From positions 586,487-650,486 of the forward strand of contig RPFO01000167.1 in assembly GCA_009746045.1 (NCBI GenBank): a DNA stretch of 64,000 nt. The letters run 5' to 3'. A program made the position numbers and the translations under genes. Below, one piece after another: positions 29,187-40,500 of the stretch; position 1 is the first letter of the stretch; each line of letters begins with the position of its first letter. This DNA is from Mesostigma viride (taxonomy: Eukaryota; Streptophyta; Mesostigmatophyceae; Mesostigmatales; Mesostigmataceae). The notes below the pieces were generated by a model. That model worked only from the letters and a program-made list of their open reading frames with translations, searched no databases and had not been told where the DNA came from.

Positions 29187-32100
29187 TTTAGCCTTACTGT
29201 GTTATACAGAGCTAATACCTCTGGAGGGTACACACCTGCCTGTAAGCCAATGGGAAGGATTTCCCCCCATGGTGCATGCAACACAGGTCTAAGGTTAAGT
29301 GTAGCACAGATTTCACTGCACCACAGTGCTCTGTCAGCATAGCTTCCAGATGTGGCTTTCAGGTCAGTGGATTTCGCCACTAAAGTTTTGACTGACCTGA
29401 TGGTTCTTTCAATGACACCCTGCCCTTCATGATCTTGCAATCCAGCAATCTCAATATTAGCATCCCATCCTTCACACTCAGCCAGACAGCTAAACTGTTG
29501 ATCAAGCAGTATAGTGTCAACTGGGTAGAATCTGGGCAATGCTATCACAAGTGCTGCACGCAGTTGCTCTTTAGCCATTCCAGGTAGGGGTTCCATGACA
29601 GTGAATCTGGACCATGTGTCTTTTAGGATCAGATATTGTTCACCATCGATATGCACGACATCACCCACAATTATTCCCCTTTGGGTGGGTGGTGTTGCGA
29701 CATGCCATTTGGGAGGTTTTGGGCCATGGAACTGACATTGCTGGCAGTGTTTTCTAGCCAACCTGACAGCATTCCTGAGTCGTGAACCTCCTGCTCTTCT
29801 GGCAATCTTTTCTGCCACCACCTCATGACCCATGGCTATGTGGAGCTGGGTTGCTAGTTCCCTTAAGTCTACTGTGTCAACAGCAGCTGGGGTAAGAGCT
29901 TTGAGGTAGGGCAGTATCACATTATACGTGGAGGAGATTTTCTGAGCTGCCTCAAAATCTAGCAGTCCCTTGTCTTTATCCCCAATGATAATGAGATCAT
30001 ATAAATCCACATAGGCGTGCTGTGAGGACGTACATCCTTTTGGAGCCTTGTCCTGCCGGTCGCACCACGTGCCGGGGGGCAGATGGCGGGGGTGCTTGCA
30101 ACCGAAGCAGAGGTCCACGTCGCCTACTGCGGGGTTCCACTTGCAGTCCGCCCGCTGGTGTCCCTTGGTGCCACACCGGGTGCACTTGTTCTTGGGACCT
30201 GCATGGGGGGGCTGAGCAGTGGGTGCAGGGGTGGGTGGGGCAGGTGTGGGGGGGGTGGGCCGCCTCCACTGGTTTGGCTTGAGCTGAGCAGGCTGTCCCG
30301 GCTGGCCTTGGGGCTGGTTGCCCTTGGCCTTCTTGGACTGGCCGCCCTGCTGCCCCCCTAGCTGGCGCTTTTTTCCTTGCCCCTTCCCTTGGGTCTGTTG
30401 GACCTTGGGGGTTGGGGTTGCAGACGGAGCACCTATAGCCAGGGGAGTCAGGCAGTCTTGGATATGGTTCATCCCCGCCCGGAAATCGTTCCACAGAGGT
30501 TTGAGACCTGCAACCACAGTGGCGTACACAGCTTTGTCCAGGTTAGCATTTGACAACCATGAATACAGCAGGTAGCTAGCAGGCAGACCCCTGAGATCAG
30601 GGTCCTTTTCTACAGCCAACCTATAATTCTTGCAATCAGTGGCATAGTCTTGCTTGTTGACCTGGTAAGCATTAAGCCAGTTGAAACCACGGATGGATTC
30701 AAACTGTGTCCTATCCACCAGCAAGTGCTTAAGCTCATCCATGAAGGCTGGCCACAATGCAATTGCTAGGTTAGGTGTCCCAGCCTTTTCTTGGTAAATC
30801 TGGACCAAGGTTTTAATGGCTGGGGCTGACCTATGGATGGTGGTGGATGCACGCAAGGCACTGAACCAGTTCTGGACATTCAGAGACTCAAAACAGTAGT
30901 TCAGGCTAAACAAAAATTCCTTGGCCTGTTCCTGGGTGTAACCCTCAGGTAAGCCAGGGATTTCTATTTTAGATTCTTTTTGTTTTGGGTTAAACGTACC
31001 TTTGACCGGGTCCTTCTTTTCAGCCAAGAAAGTCTTGACTGCTTGTTGAAGATCAGCCTCCTCCATGTTCGCCCTGCCCCTTTCCAGCTGGGAGATACTG
31101 GCCAGGAGGCCATCCAGCTGGGTGCGCGACAGGTCGTCCATGGGGTTGGTGGCCATGGTCTTGAGCTGTGCCGTGAGTATGGCAAGCAGCTCTTGGACGT
31201 CCCCCTTAAGGGTGGGTGGGGTTGGGTCCACTGGGGTCCCTTTTGCCACCGCCTTGCTCTTATCTGACTGCCCTGGTGTGGGTGCAGTCTGCTGGGCCTC
31301 CGCAGAAGGTGGTTGTGTTCCAGCTTGCTGTGCTAGTGCAGTGGCTGGTGGTGTTCCAGCTGCAGGCGCAGGGTCTTGTTCCCCTTGCCTTACTCCACTG
31401 CTGGTAGGAAAACCCTTGGCCTGGCCAAGCTGCTGCAGCGCTGCTGCTTGGGCTGCCAGGCCGCCCTCACGGGCTATCATGGCCTCTAGGAGTTTATTCT
31501 CCACCACCTTGCGGCGGTGGAGCTCCTGGGCATCCGGGTCACTTGGGGGTTTGCTGGGGGAGCTGGGGACAGTGCCCTGGCTCTTGCCCTGCAGCACCCT
31601 TGGTGACACGGCCCCTCCAACCACCCTTTGGCTCAAATCAGTGCCAGGGGTGGGGAGGGTATGTGCAGGGAGTGCAGGCGTTTCTGTTGCCTGCATCTTC
31701 TCCTGCAGCTTGGTCAGCTGCAACAGGAGGGAATTGAGTTGGTCCGCTGTTAGCGTGACCCCCTCGTCCCCCTGTGCAACAACCAGCTCATTGAAGAGGC
31801 GCTCATGGAGCACCTCTCCAGCTTGCATGGCAGCCAGCTGCTTTTCAGCAGTCATGTTGCGGGCCGCTGTCTTTTTGCGGTCCCGCTCTTGCTGTGCAAG
31901 ACGGCGTGCCTCTACAAACTGGGCGGCGGCCTGTTCGACCGCCTGATTGAGTGGATTCATCTCAATCTCCCCATCAGAAACCCCTGGGGAGAGGGTGACC
32001 TCGTCATCAGACAGCTGAATGCTGCCGATGACGGGTCCTGGGACCTTCTTGGTCCGCATTTTGAACATGTATGCGTCCCTCTTCAGCTTCCTCTCGTACC

Positions 32101-32557
32101 CCCCCGCTTTCTGAGCGGATGAGGGGACGATCGGCACCCCCGCTTGTTCTCCACCGCTTTTGGCTATTCCGCCCTCCTCCTGAGGAGGTTGGGACGGTGC
32201 CTTAGCGGGGAGGTCAGCGGGGCTTGCCTGAGGGCTGGGGGACCGCATACTGCTTACGGATTTTTGCGAGCTAGCTGGGCTAGAAAAAACAGATTTTTCG
32301 GCCTGTTCGGCCAAGGAGGTTACCTGTTTTTGCAGGGCTGCCAGCTGCCGCTCTTGGGCGGCTGCCTTGACGCTTTGCTGAGCCATCGCTGTCGCTAGCT
32401 GCCTAGCCACTAGCTGTTCCTGCTCCGCCTGCGCCCTTCTTGCTTTTTTAATTTTCTTGGCCGCAGCCTTCTCCTCTACTGTTGGCACCGTCTGCCAGCC
32501 AGCATCATCTATCCGCTTCTTTTTGAATTTCAGGCCTGGCATAATAGGATCTCCCAT
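29171..32557 (-). CDS. Copia-type ORF1: Gag and integrase
   Basis: 1128 residues. N-terminal basic and Gln/Ala-rich coiled-coil segment (about 25-80), a long low-complexity region, then a Gag core (about 555-740; EIPGLPEGYTQEQAKEFLF, FNWLNAYQVNKQDY, VAGLKPLWNDF). Cys-rich knuckles follow (CTRCGTKGHQRADC and CFGCKHPRH, about 790-835). Integrase: HIAMGHE...CQQC zinc site (about 900-940), then D in GDVVHID (about 965), D in ILLDQQF (about 1015) and E in GVIERTIRSVK (about 1045). No protease lies between knuckle and integrase; only about 50 residues separate them. Confidence 0.9.
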   Translation of the reverse strand: MGDPIMPGLKFKKKRIDDAGWQTVPTVEEKAAAKKIKKARRAQAEQEQLVARQLATAMAQQSVKAAAQERQLAALQKQVTSLAEQAEKSVFSSPASSQKSVSSMRSPSPQASPADLPAKAPSQPPQEEGGIAKSGGEQAGVPIVPSSAQKAGGYERKLKRDAYMFKMRTKKVPGPVIGSIQLSDDEVTLSPGVSDGEIEMNPLNQAVEQAAAQFVEARRLAQQERDRKKTAARNMTAEKQLAAMQAGEVLHERLFNELVVAQGDEGVTLTADQLNSLLLQLTKLQEKMQATETPALPAHTLPTPGTDLSQRVVGGAVSPRVLQGKSQGTVPSSPSKPPSDPDAQELHRRKVVENKLLEAMIAREGGLAAQAAALQQLGQAKGFPTSSGVRQGEQDPAPAAGTPPATALAQQAGTQPPSAEAQQTAPTPGQSDKSKAVAKGTPVDPTPPTLKGDVQELLAILTAQLKTMATNPMDDLSRTQLDGLLASISQLERGRANMEEADLQQAVKTFLAEKKDPVKGTFNPKQKESKIEIPGLPEGYTQEQAKEFLFSLNYCFESLNVQNWFSALRASTTIHRSAPAIKTLVQIYQEKAGTPNLAIALWPAFMDELKHLLVDRTQFESIRGFNWLNAYQVNKQDYATDCKNYRLAVEKDPDLRGLPASYLLYSWLSNANLDKAVYATVVAGLKPLWNDFRAGMNHIQDCLTPLAIGAPSATPTPKVQQTQGKGQGKKRQLGGQQGGQSKKAKGNQPQGQPGQPAQLKPNQWRRPTPPTPAPPTPAPTAQPPHAGPKNKCTRCGTKGHQRADCKWNPAVGDVDLCFGCKHPRHLPPGTWCDRQDKAPKGCTSSQHAYVDLYDLIIIGDKDKGLLDFEAAQKISSTYNVILPYLKALTPAAVDTVDLRELATQLHIAMGHEVVAEKIARRAGGSRLRNAVRLARKHCQQCQFHGPKPPKWHVATPPTQRGIIVGDVVHIDGEQYLILKDTWSRFTVMEPLPGMAKEQLRAALVIALPRFYPVDTILLDQQFSCLAECEGWDANIEIAGLQDHEGQGVIERTIRSVKTLVAKSTDLKATSGSYADRALWCSEICATLNLRPVLHAPWGEILPIGLQAGVYPPEVLALYNTVRLKWLIS

Positions 32558-32588
32558 GATTTTGTCTATGGTAAACGACTTTAATTCA

Positions 32589-33034
32589 AGTTAATAAACG
32601 AGTGGGCCTCTCAATGCTCAATGGCCTAACGCATGTGTTTATTACAATAAATCACAAGCCCCGCACCCAACGTGCACAAGGGCATTTAGCATTGTCGACA
32701 AGCAACGCTCTGCCTGGCCGCCACGTCTGGAGCAGCCGACAGTGGCCGTTGGGCTCTGTGGTGCAGCCTGAGTGGCGCGACGCCACTGCTGGACTCTCAG
32801 GACCTTAGTAGTCCAACGTCCGACACCTCAATGTCAGTCCCGAGTGGGTACTGGCGACGCCGTACCGCCAATCCTACTTGGGTACTGGCGTCCGTCACCA
32901 GGACTCGGCTATCAAATAGTCTAGCCTGCCGAATCACATATAGCCGGGACTTCTGACCGAGCCTACACGTGCGAAACCCCAGATAGCACATTGCTATCTG
33001 GTACTTAGCCTATGTCCACGACTAGAGGCTAACT
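32589..33034 (-). repeat. 5' LTR of Copia-type element 1
   Basis: 446 bp; pairs with 25731-26173. Its outer end abuts an open Gag frame of Copia-type element 2. Confidence 0.9.
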
Positions 33035-33837
33035 GGGTCCGCCAAGGAAAGTGGCAGGAGGGGTGTGGACCATCGTCTACGCCCCAGCGGTCGCATCCAG
33101 AGGAGGATGGTGACGAGGGGAAGGACGGGGGAGCACCAGGGGGAGGGGCACCAGCAAGCACCGGGGGTATGGCGGGCGGCAGCCACGCTGGAGCGACAAC
33201 CCAGCAGCAGCAGCAGCCACAGCATCAGCAACAGCAGCAGCAGCAGCAGCAGCGGCAGCATCAGCAACAGCAACCGCAGCAGCAGCAGCAGCAGCAGCAA
33301 CCACAACCACAAGCGGCTGTCGCTGTACCACAGCGACCCAGGTTTGATGCATCCCGTAGGGAGGATAGGATTACCTTCCCAGGTCTAGCTGAGGGATTTG
33401 TGCAGGAGGATGCACTTGAGTTTCTTTTCAAGATAGAACATTCCTGGTCCCATGATAACATCCGTGATTGGTTTCCTGCTCTCAGGGTGTCTAACACAAT
33501 CCACCAATCTGCACCTAGCATAAAACAAATGGTCCAGATGTATGAGAGGAGGGCTAGCACACCTGGGGCTGAGGAGGTGCAAATCTTCACAGAATTCATA
33601 GCAGACCTAAAAGGGCTGTTGACCAAGGGGGAACACCTGCAGGCTCTCAAGGGGTTCAACTCAGGTTGGCCTCGTACAAAGTCAACAAGTCTGACTACGT
33701 ACGTGACAACAAACAGTATGTCCTGTACATAGACAGGGACGAGGAGTTGAAGAAACTCAACTCTAAGTACCTGATCCATCAGTGGCTCACCAAAGCTGAG
33801 CTGGACAAGAACACCAATGCAGTTCTGCTGGCTGGCC
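33035..33837 (+). pseudogene. Copia-type element 2, Gag part (5' of the piggyBac insertion)
   Basis: An open frame from the LTR border leads through an acidic, Gly-rich stretch and a Gln-rich tract (33200-33309) into the same Gag core as element 1: ITFPGLAEGFVQEDALEFLF, IRDWFPALRVSNTIHQSAPS, then after a one-base shift near 33661 SYKVNKSDYVRDNKQYVLY and LLAGL. The last codons meet TTAA, where piggyBac is inserted. The 5' LTR and Gag start are missing; Copia-type element 1 stands in their place. Confidence 0.8.
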
Positions 33838-36800
33838 TTAACCCCTAAATGGGCGGAAATGCTGCCGATAAATCGGCAGTTACTCACCTATTTTGTAAAC
33901 CAGCCCCTGTACAACCTAGCAATATCCAATGGCTGTCCTTGGGGGGCAAGCATGTCCATGAGTTGCCCTAAGCCGTGATATATCACAACCTCACATATAT
34001 TCATCGTAGGCCATATATAACTACCGTCAAAGTCAGGGGGGTCAAGATGCGCGTTTTCATTTTTGGTAGATTGTGCATTGTGAATTAGGGAATAATACCT
34101 AGACACCTATCACTTCAGGGATGATGAAGAGTTAGTTGGTGAATAGTTTGAGCCACTGGGGCCCATGGTTGGATGAGTATGCCAGCAGTTACACCATGTG
34201 CACTTTGGTGCCGATAAATCGGCTGTAACTGCTTCCTATGTGTATCACATGATATCTCTAGGGTGGCCTCCATTATTGTGGGCCCTAAGACCCAAGTACT
34301 TGCATAAATGGTAGATATGAACTTCCTGGACAGTTTGGACTCATTATATGCAATAAAATTATTTATTATGACATCAAATAAAAGCGTCACAGGTATGGGC
34401 CGCTGGCATGCAACAGTTTTCATAATGACACAAGGTTACATCCCATACGTAATTATTATTCCCCTAAGCTCAAATTGGCTGCACTGCACTGGCAACACAA
34501 GATGGCAATATAAACTTACCTGGCAAGCTCATGCAAACATGGCATGGCTGCCATCCGTGAAGCACTAGTGGGGCTGAGCTATCAAGCTACATGGGAGCTA
34601 CACCACCATGCATGCATGCATGACACCACCAACACATCACATGCTGATCAATGCAACAATCTAGTGCACATGCACTATACCAAACTGGGCACACATGCAC
34701 AGTCCAACAACAAGCAACAACCAAGCCTGTCAAGAGTAGCCACTAGTGTGCAAGCTGCCTATGGTGTGCGATACAATAGCATATATAGTCAGCTTATGAT
34801 GGGGTGTTTGACTTCCTCTTCTTCTTGTTGATGGGGCAGTTGGCCTTCAGCCACCGCTTCCTAGCGTTCCCCACCAGGGTGGAACCAGGCGTTGACCCTT
34901 CACGGGTCTGCCGCTTTGCCACCCACTCCTTGCCCCGCGCGCTCTTCTCGGTGAGTGCCCTGGAATACCTGGGGTCAGGTGTTGGCTCCCCGGGGATCTC
35001 GTCCAGCCCGGGCACGTGGCCCGTGTGATAAATCTGGAAGCATGGGTAGTCCACGGAGTTGCACAGAGCAATGTCGCACTCAGGGCACCATACGCTTGTG
35101 CGCTTGCGGGCACCGGTGGTGGACGTGGCGCTGCAGACAGCGCAGTCAGCCTCGACCACGAATGGAATGCGCTGGGCCTCGTGGTTGCCGTCCCACCGTG
35201 CCTCCCTGGTTGGGATGATGGTGATCTGCCTCACAGGGGCAGGCGCCCCTGGCCACTGGTTCCTCCCCAGCTGGTCTGCCAGCATGGACATGAAGGTGTA
35301 GTGGCTCATGCAGGACTTCCCCCGGTTGATGAAGGTCATCAGCAGGTATGCATTGGTGATGGCATTCACCAGGTGGGCCCCAAAGGCCCTGTGCCACCAC
35401 ACCCTGCTCACCAGGGCCCTGCCCACGTCGTATTCTGCAGCCAGCTGGTCAAAGAGGTCGACTGCCTTGTAGCATGACCAGTAGTTGGGGACGGCTGACG
35501 GGGCTGGGACGCTCACCCGGGCATTGCCACGCCCCCCATGGCGATCCACCATGACCTCCTGCAGGCCATACCCCTTCTGCATGCAGCAGGTACACGAGCT
35601 TGCGGTCCATCCACACAAGCACCTGCAGCCCCGTCTCCTCGTGCACCGCCCACGCGTAGAAGCCCTGCTTGAGTGCCTTGCCTTTGGGAATGAGCGCCTT
35701 GAGCTCAGCCCAGGGGATGCCCCTGCGGTTGGGCACCACCGTGCCGACCACGTTGTGGCCCTGCTCATGCAGCCACTCCACGGCTGGCCGGCTGGTGTAC
35801 CACCTGTCCATGGCCACGTCCATGGAGTGGGGCATGGTCTCCCCAAGGAGCTGCACAACCTTGACAGTGTGCTGCTCCTGGGGGAGCTTGTCATAGGTGT
35901 GGTAGTGCCACAGGTAGCCGCTGGGGTGGGCACACAGGGCGTATGCCAGGATGTGGAAGGGGGCTGGCTTGAGTGGGTTGAAGCAGCGAATGCTGCAGAA
36001 CTTGTGGCCGGTGCCCACGCAGCGCTCGTCGATGGCGCACTTCCCCCCGAGCGTGCAGTACTTCTTGTACGCCTGGTTGAGGTGGATCTCGAGCCACTCG
36101 AACTGGTACAGGCGGTACTCGCGGCACTCGGTGTTGGCTGGCTTGTGGGCACTGTCCTTGCAGTGCAGAAAGCGGGTGATCTGCTGGAAACGCTTATACG
36201 TCATGAAATGCTGCAGGCCCGGGGCTGTCGCCATGCCCACCTTGCGGTCAGTGAAGTAGAGCTGTGCGTTGGGCAGGCCACCCAGGCCCATGGTAATGAG
36301 GATGCCCAAGTACTTGGCCAGCTCATGCACTGTAAGTGGCGTCCAGTCGCGCGCGTGTGCTGGCAGAGTGAGCCCCTTCATGGCGGCATACCTGTTGGTC
36401 TCCTCCACAATGGGGCCCAGCACATCATCTCGTGTCCAAAACAGAGCAAAGATGTCGACAGGGCTCTCCTGGTACTTGGTCTGGCTGGTGCCAGGCAGCT
36501 TGGCCTCCTCAGGAACTGGCATGGCAACGTCGACGGCAATGTTGGTCGACAAAGACTGCACGTCGGCATCAGGTGCTCCCGCCCCAAAAACCCAGCCTGC
36601 ACCAGGATTTGAGGCACTCCCCTCTCCAGCAATCTCATCGTCGCTCAGCACTGGGTCGTTTACGTCCTGTTCAGGCATGTCGTCCACGCCATCGCCCTGC
36701 TTCTGAAGGTGTTCGTCCTGTTCCTCGTCAGACTCCGGATCGCGCGCGCCCAGCGATTTCTTGCCTTTCTTTCTGCACTTATCGATGCCCTTGCGCCGGG

Positions 36801-37565
36801 AGGCTTTCTTGCCTCGTGCACGACTGCGCTTCTTCAACGGAGTCTTTTCGATGTCCTCCTCCTCCTCCGGATCGCTGGCGTCCTCCTCCCCCTCGAATTC
36901 CTCCTCAGACCCATCGTCCGACTGTACCACCTCCTGCGACTCGGGTTCGTCATCATCTGAAGGAACCAGGTCGGGGACCTCATCGTCACCACCCCCCACA
37001 TCGTTAGCACTCACCAGGTACTCAAAAACCTGGTCTTTCTTGAGTGGGTACAGCTTTTTATCGCCCTCAAACTCGCAAAATGCCTGCGTTTTGTCTCGTT
37101 TCACCCGCTTTACTACACCTGCCAGGCGCACAGTCGCATAATTTTCGCCAAATTCTTTCGTTGCCCAGTCAGCACCGAACAGGACCGCCGGTACGCTAAC
37201 TTTAAGCCCCTTAACGAGCCGCCCTGTGGCTGCCATTGTCGTGGGCGCGACAGCCATGTCCAGGCTGGCTGACCATAAATTTCGTCCGAACGTGAATTTT
37301 GCGTCGAACGTCGGGGCCGACTGCACCCAAAAAACCCTGTACCCCCTGTACTTTGACGGTCTGGAACACCTGTTAAACTTGGTCAAAATATAGCAAACCC
37401 TAGTATCATGGTCTGGAGAAACTTATAAACTTTCATTCTTCTCAGCTAAACGTTTCCTAATTCCCAATGGTATTCTCGCAAACTGGTCCCCCGAGTAGGT
37501 GCCGATAAATCGGCTGTAAGTCACTTTTTGGCGGAAAATCGGCAGCAAGACCATTTAGGGGTTAA
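33838..37565 (-). mobile_element. piggyBac transposon inserted in Copia-type element 2
   Basis: TTAA at 33838-33841 and 37562-37565; terminal inverted repeat CCCCTAAATGG. The palindromic motif GCCGATAAATCGGC occurs near both ends (33864-33877, 34211-34224, 37501-37514), a candidate transposase-binding repeat. Removing the element with one TTAA joins the Gag frame of Copia-type element 2 (...AGL|K-DKWDDF), which matches VAGLKPLWNDF of element 1. One transposase gene lies inside; 33880-34790 holds no other gene. Confidence 0.9.
34794..37258 (-). CDS. piggyBac transposase (DDE_Tnp_1_7), one frameshift
   Basis: The start at 37258 is inferred from the first ATG behind a TATA-like TATATTTT (about 37386); the longer ORF begins with TTG. 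An N-terminal beta-rich region (KVSVPAVLFGADW...VFEYL) is followed by an acidic/basic linker, then the DDE core: DIFALFWTRDDV, the first Asp in AIDERCVGTGHKF, the second in VAMDRWYTS, the third in YKAVDLFDQLAAEYDVGR. The C-terminal Cys-rich domain has CAVCSAT...CPECDIALC. The frame changes once near 35575-35590, within LLHAxGYGLQEV; otherwise complete. It would excise and insert at TTAA. Confidence 0.85.
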
Positions 37566-40500
37566 AGACAAGTGGGATGATTTTAGGGGGGCCATGTTGT
37601 TCATTCAGCAGAGCCTAGAACCCTTCTCAACTGTCAAGGAACCCAAGGTTAACAAGGTCCAAGGGGGGGGTGGTCAGGACGGTGCAGGCCCTAGCAGGAA
37701 GAAGCTCATCAAGGAGGTGGTAGCTCAGGTCAAGGCGGTGTTCAAGGGTCCCCAGCAAGGTAAGAAGGCAGGGGGGTCATCCAAGCAGCAGGGGAAATCA
37801 GACAAGGGGGGAAAGGGGAACACAGGCAGTAAGGCAGGGCCCTCCCAGGGGCCTAGTCAAAAAGGTAAGCCTCATGACTCCACCCTGTACTGCACCAGGT
37901 GCTCATGCAAGGGGCATGAGAGGGATGACTGCTGGAAGGGCAAACCCGAACTTGGTTCTGATGTGGATGTGTGCCCAGGTTGCTGGGAGCCCCGCCACCC
38001 GTTACCTGCAGGGGGACGCTGCAACAAGCCCAGGAAGGGAGCCTCGACGGGGCGCCCCACCAAACAAGCCAGCACTCAGGACGACTGTAAGTCTCCTGTA
38101 CCCTGGTTTCTCAATGGCCGTGTACCTTCTATTTGCTCTGTGTTGCCTGACAGTGAGGACGTGGACTGGGACCTGGCTTATGACATGACGTTAGCACAGG
38201 TGGCCCAAGACCCCACTATAGCCTCCTTAGATGCAGCAGCAGATAAGGTTATCTCCTATGCCAGGTTAGCCCAGCAGCTACACAAGGCAATGGGGCATGA
38301 GGCAGTGGCAGAAAGGCTGGCCAATAAAATTGATGGCCGTGAACTGGAACAGATGTGCAGGCATGTCAGGAAGCACTGTGAAGCGTGCCAACTGCATGCA
38401 CCTAAACCCAAGAGATGGCATGTGGCCACCCCACCACTGGCTAGAGGAAAGCTAGTAGGGGATGTGATACACCTGGTGAAGGACACGGTGTATTACTTGG
38501 TCCTAAAAGATGCCTGGTCTAGGTTTGTTGTGATAGAACCCTTGCCAGGCATGGCCAATGAACAACTGCACAGAGCCCTGCTGATTGCACTAGCACGGTA
38601 TCATCCCCAGGAAAAATTAATGCTGGATCAGCAGTTCACGTGGATACAAGATTATCCTGATCTGCCCAAGATAGACATTGCTGGGGCTCAAGATCATGAA
38701 CGCCAGGGGATGATTGAACGTACCATGCGTGCTATCAGGGACCTCATAAAGAAAAATGAGTCCAGGACAGCAGAGTCTGGGAGCTATGCTGATAGGACAG
38801 CGTGGGCAGCTGAGGTGTGCAGAACTCTGAACACCAAGCCCCTCATGTCTTCTCCTTTTGGTGAAATCACATCAATTGGCCTGCAATCAGGTAGCTACTC
38901 TCAGGAGGTACTAGACCACTACAACACGCAAAGGCAACACTTGGCCAAGTTGCTGGCAAAAAAGGATAAGAGTAATGCCAGGCCTGTGTTTGAAGTGGGG
39001 GATCAGGTACTCTACTATAGGGAGGGGGAAGGGAACAAAGCCCACTCTGGTAGATGGCATGGTCCAGCTGAAATCATCAGGTTGTCAGAAACAGGTGACA
39101 CGGTGACTATTCAGCATCACAGAGAGCGAATGGTTGGCAAGCATAGACTGAAGCTTTATTACCCTCCTTTGGCAGACGTGTCAGGGGTAGAATTCTTGGA
39201 CATGGATTCAGAGCCTCAGTCTGGTGGGTTGGTCTCACCCAGTGAATTGGCTAGGGACATAGCTGATGCAAGCAACACAACCATAGACGCTCCTGTGTTC
39301 CTCAGTGGTGCAGCCCCACCACAGCCCACTGGTCCAACTGGGCAGGAGGAACGTGCACTGGATGAGCAGCAGGTCGCTCCTCCCTCATCTCAGGAACAGC
39401 CACGCGAAGCAGCAGATCCTGTTGTCCCCAGGAATAAATTTGCTGAGGCTCTAAAAGCTCTACATAGAGCACACACTGCCAAGGCACAAATGGCAGCAGG
39501 TGCAGCACAAGTCAATGCTGTGGGTGAATCTAACCAGGATCCCAGTATTCTGGCAGTAGACACACAGGCACAGGTGAGCATCATCAGTGCACAAGCTGTA
39601 TCTGGCCTAAGTCTGCAACGCTCGCCCTGGGCTAGAGTGTCAGATTTTTCAGGCAAAACAAAAATGGCAGTCAAAGGCCAAGTGCTAATTCCCATTCTGG
39701 GTGTGCCCACTCCCTTCCAGGTAGTAGAGGGCTACAAGGGGAATGCACTGCTGGGGGAACCATTTGTCTCATACCCTGGAGTAGTCATCTCAGCTGGGAG
39801 GTTGAGTGTGACTGGGGTGGGGCAGGTCACCCTGGACCATTTCAAAATTCCTTTAACACAGATCAGTGATGGCCTGGAAGCAGCCATCAATGCTGTCAAC
39901 ATAAAATACCTCCCAGGTCAGGAACCCTGTGTTGATTCCCTCATTCATTCTCAGAAGCTACACCCCTCTGCGTTTGGGCTTGGTAGATGGGACATAGCGT
40001 CCATGTCTCCCTTGTCCTATGATGATGTGGTCAAAGACTGTCAAACGCAGATTGGTTTTCTGAAATGGATGGAAGCCTTTAACAGGGCTAGAGAGGAATG
40101 GGTTTGTCCTGATCCACGTAGTAAGTCCCAGGTACCACCTGTAACACCGATTGAGGCACTGCCACAAGGGGCCAGAAAGCTCAGACTGAAGTTTGTCTGC
40201 AAGCATAAACCCCAGGCAGATGGGACACCTCCCATTTTTCATGCCAGACCTTGTGTCACGGAGTTCAGGGGCTCCACTGAGCTAACAGAGGCTGAACTGT
40301 ATACCCCTGGTATTCAGCAGACGTCTCTTAAGGTCCTGTTGGCCACTTTCCTTCACCATCTGAATGCTGGTAAGGACTACGTGTGTAAAGCCACTGACAT
40401 TAAAGAGCCTTCCTTAAAGGCAACCCTGACATAGCCCAAAAGGTGTGGAGGGGTCAAGTCTATGTGGTAAACACTCCCAAAGTCTGGTCTGGGGACATCA

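Larger units (their letters stand above)
25731..33034 (-). mobile_element. Copia-type LTR retrotransposon 1, nearly intact
   Basis: Two LTRs enclose two long ORFs: ORF1 (Gag plus integrase) and ORF2 (integrase end, protease-like, RT, RNase H). The LTRs differ by one visible substitution and a 3-bp indel, so insertion is recent. LTR ends are AGTTA...TAACT rather than TG...CA. A T-run at 26186-26201 (A-rich on the coding strand) next to the 3' LTR may serve as the plus-strand primer site. No clear 5-bp target duplication was found. Confidence 0.9.

Noticed and set aside
25731-33034. 5-bp target duplication for Copia-type element 1
   Set aside because: The bases outside the two LTRs (ACATGG and GGGTCC) do not match, so a clean insertion into Copia-type element 2 cannot be claimed.
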